NCBI RefSeq assembly: GCF_001949145.1
Contig: NW_019091372.1
Location: forward strand, 1,528,142-1,592,141
DNA: 64,000 nucleotides
Direction: 5' to 3'
Source: Acanthaster planci
Taxonomy: Eukaryota > Echinodermata > Asteroidea > Valvatida > Acanthasteridae
How positions within the stretch are numbered: position 1 is the stretch's first letter; every line of letters begins with the position of its first letter. The notes under the pieces are model-generated. The model did no database searches. It worked only from the letters and a program-made list of their open reading frames with translations, and was not told the DNA's origin. Both the position numbers and the translations under genes were made by a program. Below, in pieces: positions 46,524 to 58,028 of the stretch.

Positions 46524-49500
46524 ATGACCAGGAAGCTTCTGTCCCCACCAGTCCTGCTTGTGCATGGGAGGAGGCCGTTGTCTCTTGCTGCGGCATTGTT
46601 GCGTCCCAGAGGCATCAGAAGAACTGGTAAGTCACAGGGAGTATTGATGACCGAAGTGTGCAGCCATTTTGAACCAAAAAGCTTAGTGCAAACCGAATGG
46701 AGTATGCTTGTGTGTTGGTTGATTCGCTGGTTCTGGCACTTGCTAATGCCTTTGACACAAGTTTATCGTTGTGCGCGTGACTTATTCACTTTGGCACTCC
46801 ATAGAGGTTACGCTGGTGCCCTCAAGGCTGTTCTTTGTTTTAATTTCATTACGATGATTGTGCACATGCCGTAGTTTACTTGACCCTGTCCTAGTGATGC
46901 AAAGCCCTTGCCCTCCAATTCCACCTTGGTAATAACCTCTATTCAAAGTTGAAATTGTGCGTCACTACAAAGTACACCAGGCNAACCCATAATACACCCT
47001 ATTCACATGGAGGCCATTTTTGATCTTATTCCCCAAATCTGTTTTACATAGTGCAAACCGTTAATTAGGATGGCACCAGACTGTTTTATACTTCCGTGCG
47101 TTCCAAGCCTCCCTTTAAATAATTTTCAGAATCTGGCACTGTACAATTCTTTGTCTCAATAATGAATTTGAAATAATTCAATAGAGTAGAGAGGAGTAAA
47201 TTTGTCATGAAATTTCATTTTATTGCTTTTGTTTGTACTCTCAACATTCAAAAATGAAGAATGAACCTCGCTTTCAAATTCAATATGGCTGACCCCGTGA
47301 TTAAAGTCTGTTATGCCTCTTGGCATTTCATTTTCTTTCTTACAGCATCTATAAAGTATAGAATTAAATGTTTATAAACTTTGAGTAACAAAGGTAGCAT
47401 CGGTCATTTAGCATCGTTCATTTGATATTTCATAACCTTCTGACATCTTCCTATTCTTTTGACGTAACACTTTCAAGGGCATCAAGCTCCTTTATAAAGT
47501 GTTCCTCAATCCTACAGAATCCTCCCAAATTAACTGATGAATTTGCAAGGATCTGGGATAACTAGAAACTTTGATTTTGAAGAGATTCCGTTTGGGCCGC
47601 AAGGTTTTTAGTTTCATTCTTTTTTGTTAACCAGGAAGTCTTCAAATGAAAGAGGAGCAACACGATGAAGATGACTCTACTCCGAGTCATATTCCTGTCA
47701 TGAAGGAGGAGATCCTTGAAGCATTATCTCCTCAAGACAACCAGGTACTTCATGTCTCTACACTGCAATGCTTCAGTGCAAGAACATTTTTAAACGTACA
47801 TTTGAGACCATGCTCACCATCGTTCTGTTGTGACACGAACTACAAGCTGGTCATATTTGTCCCTCCGACTGGGTTGGAAGTGTCGTTCAGCATACACACG
47901 TTGGCTGTCCCTGTTAACCACTACCAGCCGGGGACTCCGGGATCGGAGCCGTATGGTTTATATGTGTGGCCGGGGTCTCTGAACTCGGACAAAGGAAACA
48001 GGGCCCTGTAACAAAAGACCATACNCACCCATAATACACCCTATTCACATGGAGGCCATTTTTTATCTTATTCCCCAAATCTGTTTTACATATTGCAAAC
48101 CGTTGATTAGGATGGCACCAGACTGTTTTATACTTCCGTGCTTTCCAAGCCTCCCTTTCAATAATTTTCAGAATCTGGCAGTGTATAATTCTACATGTAT
48201 GTCTCAATAATGAATTTGAAATTATTCATCATAGTAGACTGGAGCAAATTTGTCATGAAATTTCATTTTAATGCTTTTGTTTGTACTCTCAACATTCAAA
48301 AATGAAGAATTAACCTCGCTTTCAAATTCAATTTGGCCGGCCCCGTGAATAAAGCCTATTATGCTTCTTGACATTTTATTTTATTTCTTACAGCGACTAT
48401 AAAGTATAAAATTAAATGTTTATAAACTTGGAGTAACAAAGGTAGCATCGGTCATTTGATATTTCATAACCTTCTGACATCTTCCTATTCTTTTGACGTA
48501 ACACTTTCAAGGGCATCAAGCTCCTTTATAAAGTGTTCCTCAATCCTACAGAATCCTCCAAAATTAACTGATGAATTTGCAAGGATCTGGGATAACTAGA
48601 AACTTTGATTTTGAAGAGATTCCGTTTGGGCCGCAAGGTTTTTAGTTTCATTCTTTTTTGTTAACCAGGAAGTCTTCAAATGAAAGAGGAGCAACACGAT
48701 GAAGATGACTCTACTCCGAGTCATATTCCTGTCATGAAGGAGGAGATCCTTGAAGCATTATCTCCTCAAGACACCCAGGTACTTCATGTCTCTACACTGC
48801 ATTGCTTCAGTGGGTTGGAAGTGTTGTTCAGCATACACACGTTGGCTGTCCCTGTTAATGTGAATTTTTCATCAGCTGAAGTAATCAATAACCAAACTAA
48901 AAATCTGGCATTCTGCCAGGCGGCATAAAAGTGCCAGTCTTTGAATTATACAGTCTCGAAGTCTTTGCGGAATGATTGAAGGCTGACAACTTGAGGCATG
49001 TGGGAAAATGCCATTCCTTTTTGAGAGATAGAGACAGTGTGTTCATTACTTTTTCCCAATTTTCCTCAGGTCTTTATAGATATGACCTTTGGAGCAGGTG
49101 GTCACACGAGGGCGCTTCTTGATCACGGTGCTGGCACTGCGCGGGTATATGCATTAGACAGAGATCCAGCAGCAAACACGTTGGCCCAGAATATGGCCAA
49201 GAAATATGAGTGAGTGTTTCTCGTATTGAAAAAAAATCACATCAGGAAACCTGAATACTTTTAAAAGCCCCTTTGAGTTTTCGAGCCCTATGCACATGTT
49301 TTTAAGGATTTGGTGTTTGAGTGGGGGGTCTTGAATGGAACTCAGTCGATGAGCATCTTCAACTTAGTTGACAGCCTTCTTAAAGATCTTGTTACTGTCA
49401 AGCAGAAAGCATATTGATCAGAAACTTTATTTCATTGATTTCAGAAGACCTTGTGATATGATTGTGTGAATACGTGTAATTGCATATACCTTTTGTCCAA

Positions 49501-50554
49501 ATGCAGTGGGAGACTATGTCCACTGCTTGGTCGCTTCAGCGAGCTGGAGAGACTTCTCCAGGGTGAGGGTCTAGGCACTGACTCAGTTGATGGGATTCTC
49601 ATTGATGCTGGGTGCTCCTCTCTCCAGTTTGACACCGCTGAACGAGGATTTTCTGTCTCCAAGGATGGGCCGTTAGACATGCGAATGGATGGCAACAGGT
49701 AAATTGGATGTGGTTTTTGTGTCTAATGGCTAATTTGTTCAAAACTTCAATTTGGTTTTAAAAGAATCAATTTGAAAAGTCGAAGCACTTTTTTCCAGCC
49801 TGTAGGAGTCTTAATATTGTGTTTACACTGAGCCAGTAAAATATATTCAGCTTCTGGTTTTGAAGTAAAGGAATTTGCATTTCTGTATAATCATTTTCTT
49901 TCATTTCATCAAGTCATTCTTCACTCTGCGCCTAGGTTTCCATCCCAACCGACAGCAGCTGAGGTCGTGAACTCCCTGGATGCTGCAACGCTGGCCAAGA
50001 TCTTCAAGACCTACGGGGAAGAGCCCCAGGCCAGAAGGATTGCGGCAGCCATCATGGAGTACCGCCAGAAGTACCAGCCCATTGCGACCACCCTGGAGCT
50101 GTCCACCGTCGTCTCCTGTGCTTTCACACACACCGAGTCGCGCCGGAGTAAGGACAAGCTGGGCCGGCCGGCCCACGTGGCGACCAAGACCTTCCAGGGG
50201 CTGAGGATCTTCGTCAACAACGAGCTGAATGAGCTGAGCGCCGGCCTGGAAGCTGCGGGGAAGCTCCTGAGACCTGGAGGGAGACTCGCCGTCCTGTCCT
50301 TCCACTCGCTGGAGGACCGCATCGTCAAGAGGTTCTTCCAGGGACGAGAGGTGAACGAAAGAGGCAAGAGCATACACCAGCAACACAGGGAGCAACTCCC
50401 AAGGGACCTTTCAAATGCAGCATCTGAAAACTGCGAAGAATCAAGACTGTGGGATCCAGTAAATAGGAACAAGGTTATTCTGCCAAGCGAGGAAGAAATT
50501 GAAGAAAACCCAAGATCAAGATCAGCAAAGCTGAGAATTGCTGTAAAACTCTGA
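46524..50554 (+). CDS. METTL15: METTL15, mitochondrial 12S rRNA m4C methyltransferase (RsmH family)
   Basis: SAM-dependent N4-cytidine methyltransferase of the small mitoribosomal rRNA, homologous to bacterial RsmH/MraW. Exons: 46524-46626, then either 47635-47744 or its copy 48669-48778, 49070-49209, 49507-49698, 49936-50554; 387 aa (human 407). The chosen ATG gives an Arg-rich, acid-free leader ([20 protein letters not shown]) typical of a mitochondrial presequence. Visible family motifs: [16 protein letters not shown]-binding [19 protein letters not shown] (75-93), [35 protein letters not shown] and [24 protein letters not shown]. The 110-base exon 2 exists twice, both copies with intact splice sites and differing at one residue (QDNQ versus QDTQ). 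Using both would break the frame, so only one can be spliced in. Head-to-head with KIF18A. Confidence 0.94.
46983..46983. other. Single N at left edge of duplicated block
   Basis: An isolated N immediately before the first copy of the exon-2 block. It is matched by another N at 48025 immediately before the second copy. Confidence 0.75.
46984..47921. repeat. Duplicated METTL15 exon-2 block, first copy
   Basis: Near-identical to 48026-48860, at an offset of 1034-1042 bases. It contains exon 2 (47635-47744). It carries a ~95-base segment after the exon (about 47777-47872) that is absent from the second copy, and other small indels. Sequence from about 47922 to 48024 is unique to this piece. Confidence 0.88.
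48026..48860. repeat. Duplicated METTL15 exon-2 block, second copy
   Basis: Starts right after the single N at 48025 and continues without interruption into the intron leading to exon 3. It contains the alternative exon 2 (48669-48778), with intact acceptor and donor. The divergence from the first copy is at the level of alleles. Confidence 0.88.
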
Positions 50555-50608
50555 TTGCTGGATGATGCCAATTCCACAAAAGGCAAAGAACTGAGGACTT
50601 ACATTATG

Positions 50609-50749
50609 AATAAATATTAGACATTTTTTTCTCTCAAGCCGAAAACAGTTGATTTGTAATACCTTTTTTTCCCTTGCCAAATTGAGATTTACATTTTTTT
50701 CTCTCAATGTATACCACTTGAATGTTTAATAGTCATGTTAGTTAATAAA
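50609..50749 (+). terminator. METTL15 polyadenylation signals
   Basis: AATAAA occurs at 50609-50614, and again at 50744-50749 followed by a GT-rich stretch (GGTCTGATGTTGTAG). They lie 55 and 190 bases past the stop, so a short 3' UTR is likely. Confidence 0.6.
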
Positions 50750-53251
50750 ACTTTCTGACAGGTCTGATGTTGTAGAATTTTCAATCATAGACAAAAGTGA
50801 CCATTCATCACCGTTTACCATTCCTTAGGGGTTGAGAATTTTAAGTTCAAGTCTCAGATATTTGCAGACATATTGACTGTAATATTGGTGACCCCTATCT
50901 CACTGGGGTTGCAAGTCAGCAAATAAGCCTCAGATTGCCTGTTTGTACCAAATTACAGTTTTTTGCATGCTATTGAATAACTGTCATTTGTGCATTTTGT
51001 GTTGTGTACATGGACTGGATGGTTTGTGAGGATGGAAGCTACCAGCAGGACTGCCAGCTTGTATATCTGAAAATATTTGACAAAACGGGGACCTCCCAGT
51101 TGCTTTATTTGGCAATGGAGTTTGGGCATCAACTTTCAAAATGGCAGTGAGTTTGCAGACTCTTTCTAGGGCTGATCCTCTCTGGATGGAATTATCTACA
51201 AAAGCCGCCCGTTAAGCGACTGAAAACTGAATGGAAAGTGAAAGATGAAGAAATCAGCTTTAATTTGACATGGGTCCTGGACACCTGAGAAATCTGCGAG
51301 CCTTTTTCCTGTTTTTTTTTTTTAAGTGGGTGTACATAGTATGCATGCAGGGCAGGACCATTGTTCTTGTAAGGGCAAGACAATTTCTCATTTGCGAAAG
51401 GCACTTGTATTAGAAAATCAACTTGTCTATGGCAAAGTTTCAATGGGCATCGAGGCAAAGACCAGGGGCATCAAGGCAACTGCCTCCGATGCCTCTGTGA
51501 AGTTCCTGCCCTGCATTATGGCTCCTCATTTACTGGTCTGCAGGAGACTATTATGTTGCAAGAGCCAGATGTTGACTTTGAATAGCGCCCCCTGTTGTTT
51601 GAAGAGCACTGCTTTGCAGTGCTGCACAAAAAGAATATCTGTTATGAATTTGAAATTCAGCACCCTAATTTAATAGAAGGCATTGCTCCACTCCCATGAG
51701 ACTCCTAAACAAGTGGGGATAGAGCTAAAAAAACTAGATATTTATTGGTTAGTTGGGGGGAGGGATTAAGGTTTTGTTGGAGGGGATGGGGTACTTTTGG
51801 GGATGTGAAAACCCAAAATGATCAACTTTTTTTTGTTTTTGTGGAGTGGGGAGGTGTTAAGGGTTGGCGGAGTGATCAAACCAGGTGATATGTGTATTTA
51901 GAGGAATTATTGGAAGACTAACACCCATTTTTTTCATTTAAACTGCTTCCCAAAACAGTTTAAGTCCAAGTGGGTAGTACTTTGTACATGCAGATTTTCA
52001 AATGTTGCTTAAAAATCCATTTAAATATCAGTATGTTATATCTTTGATTAAATCAAATATCGGGGTGCTGAAATTGTACCATGTTCCACTTTTTCATTAA
52101 GATGTGGTATTTTGTTTGTTTTTTTCAAAGTTCACAATTTCCCCCAATGACATTTCCCTGTCAAACTGCTGCTGCAACATTCGTTGTCATTAACGGGCTC
52201 CGTCTGCTCACGGAAGCCACAAATTTACCTCCTTGAAAATATCAAACAATGTGAGCAGTTCTCATTCAGTGTATGTAGAAATTGACACATTCTGTAAAAA
52301 GTGGTACAAAAATGTTATCAGTGATAGCAACTGGGTGTCAGTATAATTGCGAGAATTTCATCGTGGAAATTAAGATAAGCGCGAATCCCTTTAAACGGAT
52401 TCCAATGGAATAAACGTGAATGGCTTTTGTTAAAGAGATGTCAGTGCACGGTCACAGCAATGACGGCACGATGACTGTGGGCAATCAAATTACCTGCTTG
52501 AGATAACATAGTTCCGAAAAATTGGAATCGATTTTATTATTCGAATGTTAGTGTAGTACACAACGAAAAATCCGCTATGGATATCGATACTGATGTAGCC
52601 GATCCTAGAAAAAAATTATCGGAATCTTCGTTCTAGTTACATTATTTAATGAAGGCACGATCTCTGACAAGTGACGGGGAAAGACAGTGCAAGAATGTGG
52701 TAAGAGTTACGGTATTTCCTGTCTCTTTAATCTTCAACAAGATGACTTTCAAAAACACGTGGAGGAAGTCCGTAATGAGGATTGACTCTAACGCTAGTTT
52801 ACGTTTCTTTTATGTACAAATTCGGACTTTTAAAAGATGTGTCATGAGAGAGTGTGGCGCGGCGACGGTGCCAGCAGCAGATGTAACTTGACTGAGATTG
52901 ACCAGGTCGCCCCACGTGTGTCTACGGCGTTATTCGCCCCGTTCTAATCGAATAAGGTCGTGCACTGACCGTGGACCTCTGCTTTTCTTTGGCCTAGTTG
53001 CAGTCAGATACCCACGTTCTGATGTGTACAGATTGAATAATGTGACACTAGGCCTCTGATCATAAGTCAGGAGGTTTTTGTTTTAAAATTTCTCCTTGGA
53101 AAGAAACTAACTTAATTTGTAGATTCGGGGACCCTGTTCCTACTCCTACCGGTAGGCTATGGTGTTCATCTGAAGTTAGCACCCTGTTCAGTGTAACTAG
53201 GCATGCTACACTAAAACTAAAAGGAGGACAGTTAATGATTACCCATAGGAG

Positions 53252-53778
53252 AACAGTTGGGGTTCATTACCTTTAGCACCCTGTTCCTATCATAACATGT
53301 ATAAAATAAGGTAACAAATTCTACTTTTTCAAAACAACTTATCCAGGCGTAAACAAGTTGTTGGTGATGTCCTCTTTCATATAAGAAAGAAAAGCGAACA
53401 GGGATTTTGGTTTTGAGGGAAATTTTTGGGTAAAACAGCAGCGTACATGACGCCCTGAAGAGCTGTGAATGACAAATTAGCGAACGTAGTCTGGTTCCTT
53501 GACGTGGATGGAGATTTGTTTTGATGAATCCAAAATGTCTGAGTTGGGTAACCAGATGAAAAACAAAATAGCGTATTTCGATCAAGGGGTTGTCTTTTGC
53601 CAAACTCGGGTTAGAAATTTGAAGTTTTCTTGCTTAGATATTGTCAAAATTACCTAAACTGGGCCTATCAGGATTGAGTAATGGTTTCTTAAGGTCAAAA
53701 GTTAGTTAGTTTGAGAAAGTGGACTCTGTTTCCTTATTATAGGAACAGGGTGCTAATGGTAATGAACCCCAAACAGTT
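53252..53778. mobile_element. Non-autonomous element with ~45-bp terminal inverted repeats
   Basis: The left end (AACAGTTGGGGTTCATTACC, then TTTAGCACCCTGTTCCTATC) is the reverse complement of the right end at about 53731-53778, with few mismatches. The ~430-base interior has no transposase-like frame. A stray right-end copy lies at about 54665-54715. Confidence 0.6.
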
Positions 53779-54204
53779 AACGATTGCTTATTCTAATACA
53801 GATTTATTCATAACACTTACAATGTAACCACTAATCCATTTGGCTTACATGTTCCAGAACGCTGGACTTGATCAGCTGCTTATACACATTCCATGGAGCC
53901 GGGTAGATGTAACCCAACGAGGCTTTGTTTCCAGGATACCTTCTAGATGTACATACATGTATAACAGGCTCCATGGAACGTGTGATGTGTTTGGCACACC
54001 AACATTAAGTGTATTTCATTGACGGGCTAACAAATGTGTGTTGAACACGTAGGGCCTTTTATGCAGCTGTGGTAGATTCCATCTCATTCACGCTTTTTAT
54101 GTACATACCAATCTTTTACAATGCTTACAGTTTTTAATGATGTTATTTTATTTACTGGTTTTTAAATGCTTTTTAATTCTTATTTAAATACCTAAAACCT
54201 GCCA

Positions 54205-54535
54205 TACTCCAACAGCAGGTTGTGTGAGGTTTTGGCAGGTTTGGTACCGTACCTGAGGAACTTGTTGAATTTTGTGTGAGTTGGGACATACACGGGTCAT
54301 TGTGTGCAGTGTCTGGCTTGCTGTACCAATTGTTGGACTATGCTTGATTTTGTCAGGTTTGGTAATGTTCAGTGCAAGTCATCCTATACTGCATAGACCC
54401 ATCCATACCATATCACTCAAACACTAACGGGCTCATTCTGTTGGAGTTTATCAGGTTTGGTATACTAACCTGTATGTACAAGTACATAGACAAGTACATG
54501 AACCTGTTGGATTTTGTGAGGTTCAGTATGCTTTC
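54205..54535 (+). repeat. Degenerate dispersed repeat, TTGTCAGGTTTGGTA type
   Basis: Variants of a GTTGGATTTTGTGAGGTTTGGTA-like phrase (written out: GTTGGATTTTGTGAGG, then TTTGGTA) recur near 54212, 54258, 54338, 54440 and 54505. Spacing is irregular (about 50-120 bases). It looks like a decayed minisatellite. Confidence 0.4.
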
Positions 54536-55317
54536 TAGTGCAGGAGCCTAGGGGGTTAGGGTTAAGGTACAATTCATTACTCAATCTTAAAACTAGGCCT
54601 CGTGTAGGTAAATGTTGACAATATTTAAGCTAGAAAAACACAAATTTCTAAGCCTTTTTGTTCCGAAAAAGTAGAATTTGTTCCTTTATTATAAGAACAG
54701 GGTGCCAACACCATTCCTGTAATGGGAGAGCTACCCGGAACATTTCAACTTTTGAATTAAAAAAAACTGGGGGGTCCCCAAGTATGCAATCCCCAGAAAC
54801 TAGAGCAAGTCAGGACAGTAGACCTAGGCTTGTTGTAGCCAATTTTGGCATTTAGGGCTACATATAGGTCTAGGCCCTAAGTAAAAATAATTTTTAAATT
54901 CGCATCAGTGGAACAAAATCAGGAAAGAATTCCATATACATATATTTACCCCACTTATTTTTCCCTGCAGTGACTTATTTTGTACATGTATCCATCTTTG
55001 AGCAAAAACATGTTTTAAAAAGTCAAATTTAGCTTTGAAAATTTACAGGTTTTCTCCTAGGGCCTAATGTGCCTGACGGTATAGTTACCAAGTCCCTTAC
55101 TTTGCCACTTACTGTGAAAACCAATGAGAATCGACAATAGGTGGCAAAATTAGGGACCTGGCGACAAAATGGTCACACACGTTACTCCGGAAAGACTAAG
55201 AAATTTTGCAGACCCTTCTCATAGGGTTTGCACTCTACCTCTGGTGTTAAGAAGCATCTGTATGGAACTCATTCTAAAAGGTGGTTGGAAGGGAATTTAT
55301 ATTTTATTTGCTATAAA

Positions 55318-55380
55318 TATGACTTCACAGCCGAGGTACATATGCATATATGCATATGTAACTCGGCTGTGAAGTCGTAT
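55318..55380. repeat. ~29-bp-arm palindrome
   Basis: GACTTCACAGCCGAGGTACA and its complement (ending GAGTTCAC-type CGGCTGTGAAGTC) flank a TATGCATATATGCATA centre, giving an almost continuous palindrome. There is no loop to speak of and no coding potential. Confidence 0.75.
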
Positions 55381-56329
55381 ACATGTATATTAACATGATT
55401 GAGGGCCTCAACATATAACTTGTACTGTATGGTGCTCAGAGCCTTGTTGTATCGATACCACATCAACCCATCATGGTTCCCGACTAGGCCATTACAATGA
55501 TTTTGTACCGGTACGTGCATGGCATCAGCGTAATTCATGTAAACAAATTGGAAGCCACGATTGGAAAAAGTTCACCATTACATGTACATGTACTTCATAC
55601 CCTATTCCACAACTCTGTGAGACCGGCCTGAAAAATTGCGAACCTGTTTTTGGTGTAAGGGCTTCAGCATTTTCCCTGCCACGGTAAATTCTTTATTACA
55701 CGTTCCGGTACGTACTCCTGTAAATTAGAGATGCCTGGTTTATTGACCGTGGATATTGAACAGTGAACCGGTTTGTGATTAGGTTTGCGACCGGTACCGG
55801 TATTTCTAACGCAGAACTGAATATACACGGTTAACAAGTAGCCTGTGGTTGGGACTCGATCATTTTTACCACGACAAATACGCTGTACCTCTGTTACCTC
55901 CGTGTCATTGTGAATTCCTATTGAAGAAATGGGATTTAGCCCAAGTGAAATTCAGACCTGATTTCCCCGTCGAAATATTCTTCGGAGCCATGACGGCAAA
56001 GTGCAAACAAAATTGCAATTGGATGCAGGGTTACGAGTTAAAGCAAAGGATGTTATCGTCAATTTTTGGATGGGACAATTTGAAAAATTGTGCAACCATT
56101 GGAAATTGAAAACTTTTGCATGTATTCTTAACCACTAGATCCTGCATTCACTCAGTATAGGTGAGACGTTGCATATCTTTATTCTTTTGGAGTGCTTGCA
56201 TGGTGCGTCATGACAGAGGGCAGTTTTTGAAGTACAGGTACATTCAAGGACGAAATACGGTATAAGGTGTCCACTCAGGCTCTTGACATTGGAACAATAG
56301 CCATCCGTTCATGATGTTCACTCGTGGCC

Positions 56330-56354
56330 CAGCGCCCAAACAGGGCGCTGGGAA
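56330..56354. repeat. GC-rich 10-bp hairpin
   Basis: CCCAGCGCCC, AAAC-type loop, then GGGCGCTGGG. A short isolated stem; no poly-U tract follows, and no function is inferred. Confidence 0.6.
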
Positions 56355-57874
56355 GGGCTGATGGCTTTGCACTGTAACTGGTTACATTGTACATGACCTG
56401 TGACGGTGAGGTCAGCACTTCCTGTTAGCAAGCGTTTTTTTCAATTGAAATTTTTAGTTTGCCAATGGCGATGCTTTGACACGGGCAAAGTGTCAGCTAT
56501 AATAAGCATGCATGTACAGCTTTGGCACAATCACAGTGTGGTAAGTTGTCTTCTCACTAAGAATCACTGATCGCGTGTCTTTGGGCGATACATCTCAAAT
56601 CACTGGTTATCTTGATCACTTTTGGATGAGCGAATATAGTGTCGTGAGAATATTTTCAGCCGTGAGGAAGAAAAAGAAAAAAAAATATCGATAACCGCCG
56701 CTTGTGCCACGCATTGAGCCTGCTAGCGCGCCGGGCAGAAATTCACCGGTAATGCTGTACGCGTCGTTAGCTGCGACACCGTGCGATGTACCAGTACATG
56801 TATTTCCTTCGCTAAAATCTATGCAGGGCCCTCAGCCGTTACCAGCACCCTGTTCGGGCACTGGGTGATAAGTAAATTCATGATGATGCCCTGTGCAAGC
56901 ACTCTGTATAGATACAGTGGAACGTTGCTGTACCTATGTAACACCGCTATAACGAACATTCGACTGTGCCGAACAACGCCCTTGGCTCCCAATATTTTGT
57001 GCACAAAACCTACCGAACATTATGCGGTTGCAAATCAACCGAGATTCGCCACAGCATGCATCAGAAATCGATCCTGAGCTGTAGCCTCACGACTTTTACA
57101 TGTAGGATAAACTGAATATCAATTTTTGTACCTCAAGATTTGAAAAAAAAAAAAAATTAACAGATACATTTCTAGAAACCTCAAACGTGAATGCAACGGC
57201 AAAACATCACGAAAACAGCAAACCATAGTATCACAAGAGGGTGCACTTCGGTTAGACAAGAGAGGAGGTTACTCAACATGGCAATGAAACGTTCAGCAGT
57301 TAATTTTGCTATACCGAATGACCGCTGTACTGAACATTTAGCGTGGACCCCGTCGTGTTCAGTAGAGCGGTGTCCCACTGTACATGGATGCTGTTGACTG
57401 ACTTATGAATTTATGCTTTTTTAAGGGCACTGTAACCGTACAATGTGAGTGCCATTGTGTGGAAAAAAATGTTGGACTGCTTCACAACAACAAAAAATCA
57501 CACAAAAATTACCTCAGAACATTGTTTCACATGACCTGAAAATCTTGGATGTGCATTATTGCTCAAGTGCACATGGCCTTTATGAAATGAGGATACCCGT
57601 ACAGTGACTTGGACTACACAGTTTTTTTTTCATCTTTGTAAAGTGGCATGTGTGCTTTTAACTCGTGGCAAGTAACGGGAAACTGAAAGTGAAAGAATCT
57701 TTTTAACTGTGTGATTAATTTTGATGTATAATTTCCTCTGTATGGTACATGTAGGTCAGCGTAACACAGCAAAGTTAAGTAAAAAAGGAAACAAAGCATA
57801 AAACCTTGTGCACCATGCCGAAACCAGCTGAGGCATTATTCAGAGTAATATGGAAGGGTTGCATAGCACCGTGA

Positions 57875-58028
57875 TCAGAATAACAACAAGAATATAATAT
57901 CAAATCAGTACTCTGAAATATGTGATTGCAGTCTGCTTGCCCTGAAGAAGGTACTCAGTTACCGAAAGCTCGGCAATCACCTATTTCAGAGCACTGATTT
58001 GACATTATATTCTTGTCGTTATTCTGAG
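57875..58028. repeat. Foldback with ~55-bp arms
   Basis: The left arm (TCAGAATAACAACAAGAATA onward, through CAGTACTCTGAAATATGTGA) is complementary to the right arm (CACCTATTTCAGAGCACTGA through TTCTTGTCGTTATTCTGA). The ~45-base loop contains CCCTGAAGAAGGTAC and TTACCGAAAGCTCGG. Confidence 0.75.

Noticed and set aside
49901-50586. Minus-strand frames of 164 and 191 codons
   Set aside because: Antisense shadows of the last METTL15 exon, which has clear RsmH-family motifs in the plus strand.
53232-53603. 123-codon minus-strand frame as a transposase
   Set aside because: No DDE-type or other transposase motif visible; it lies largely inside a short terminal-inverted-repeat element that is probably non-autonomous.
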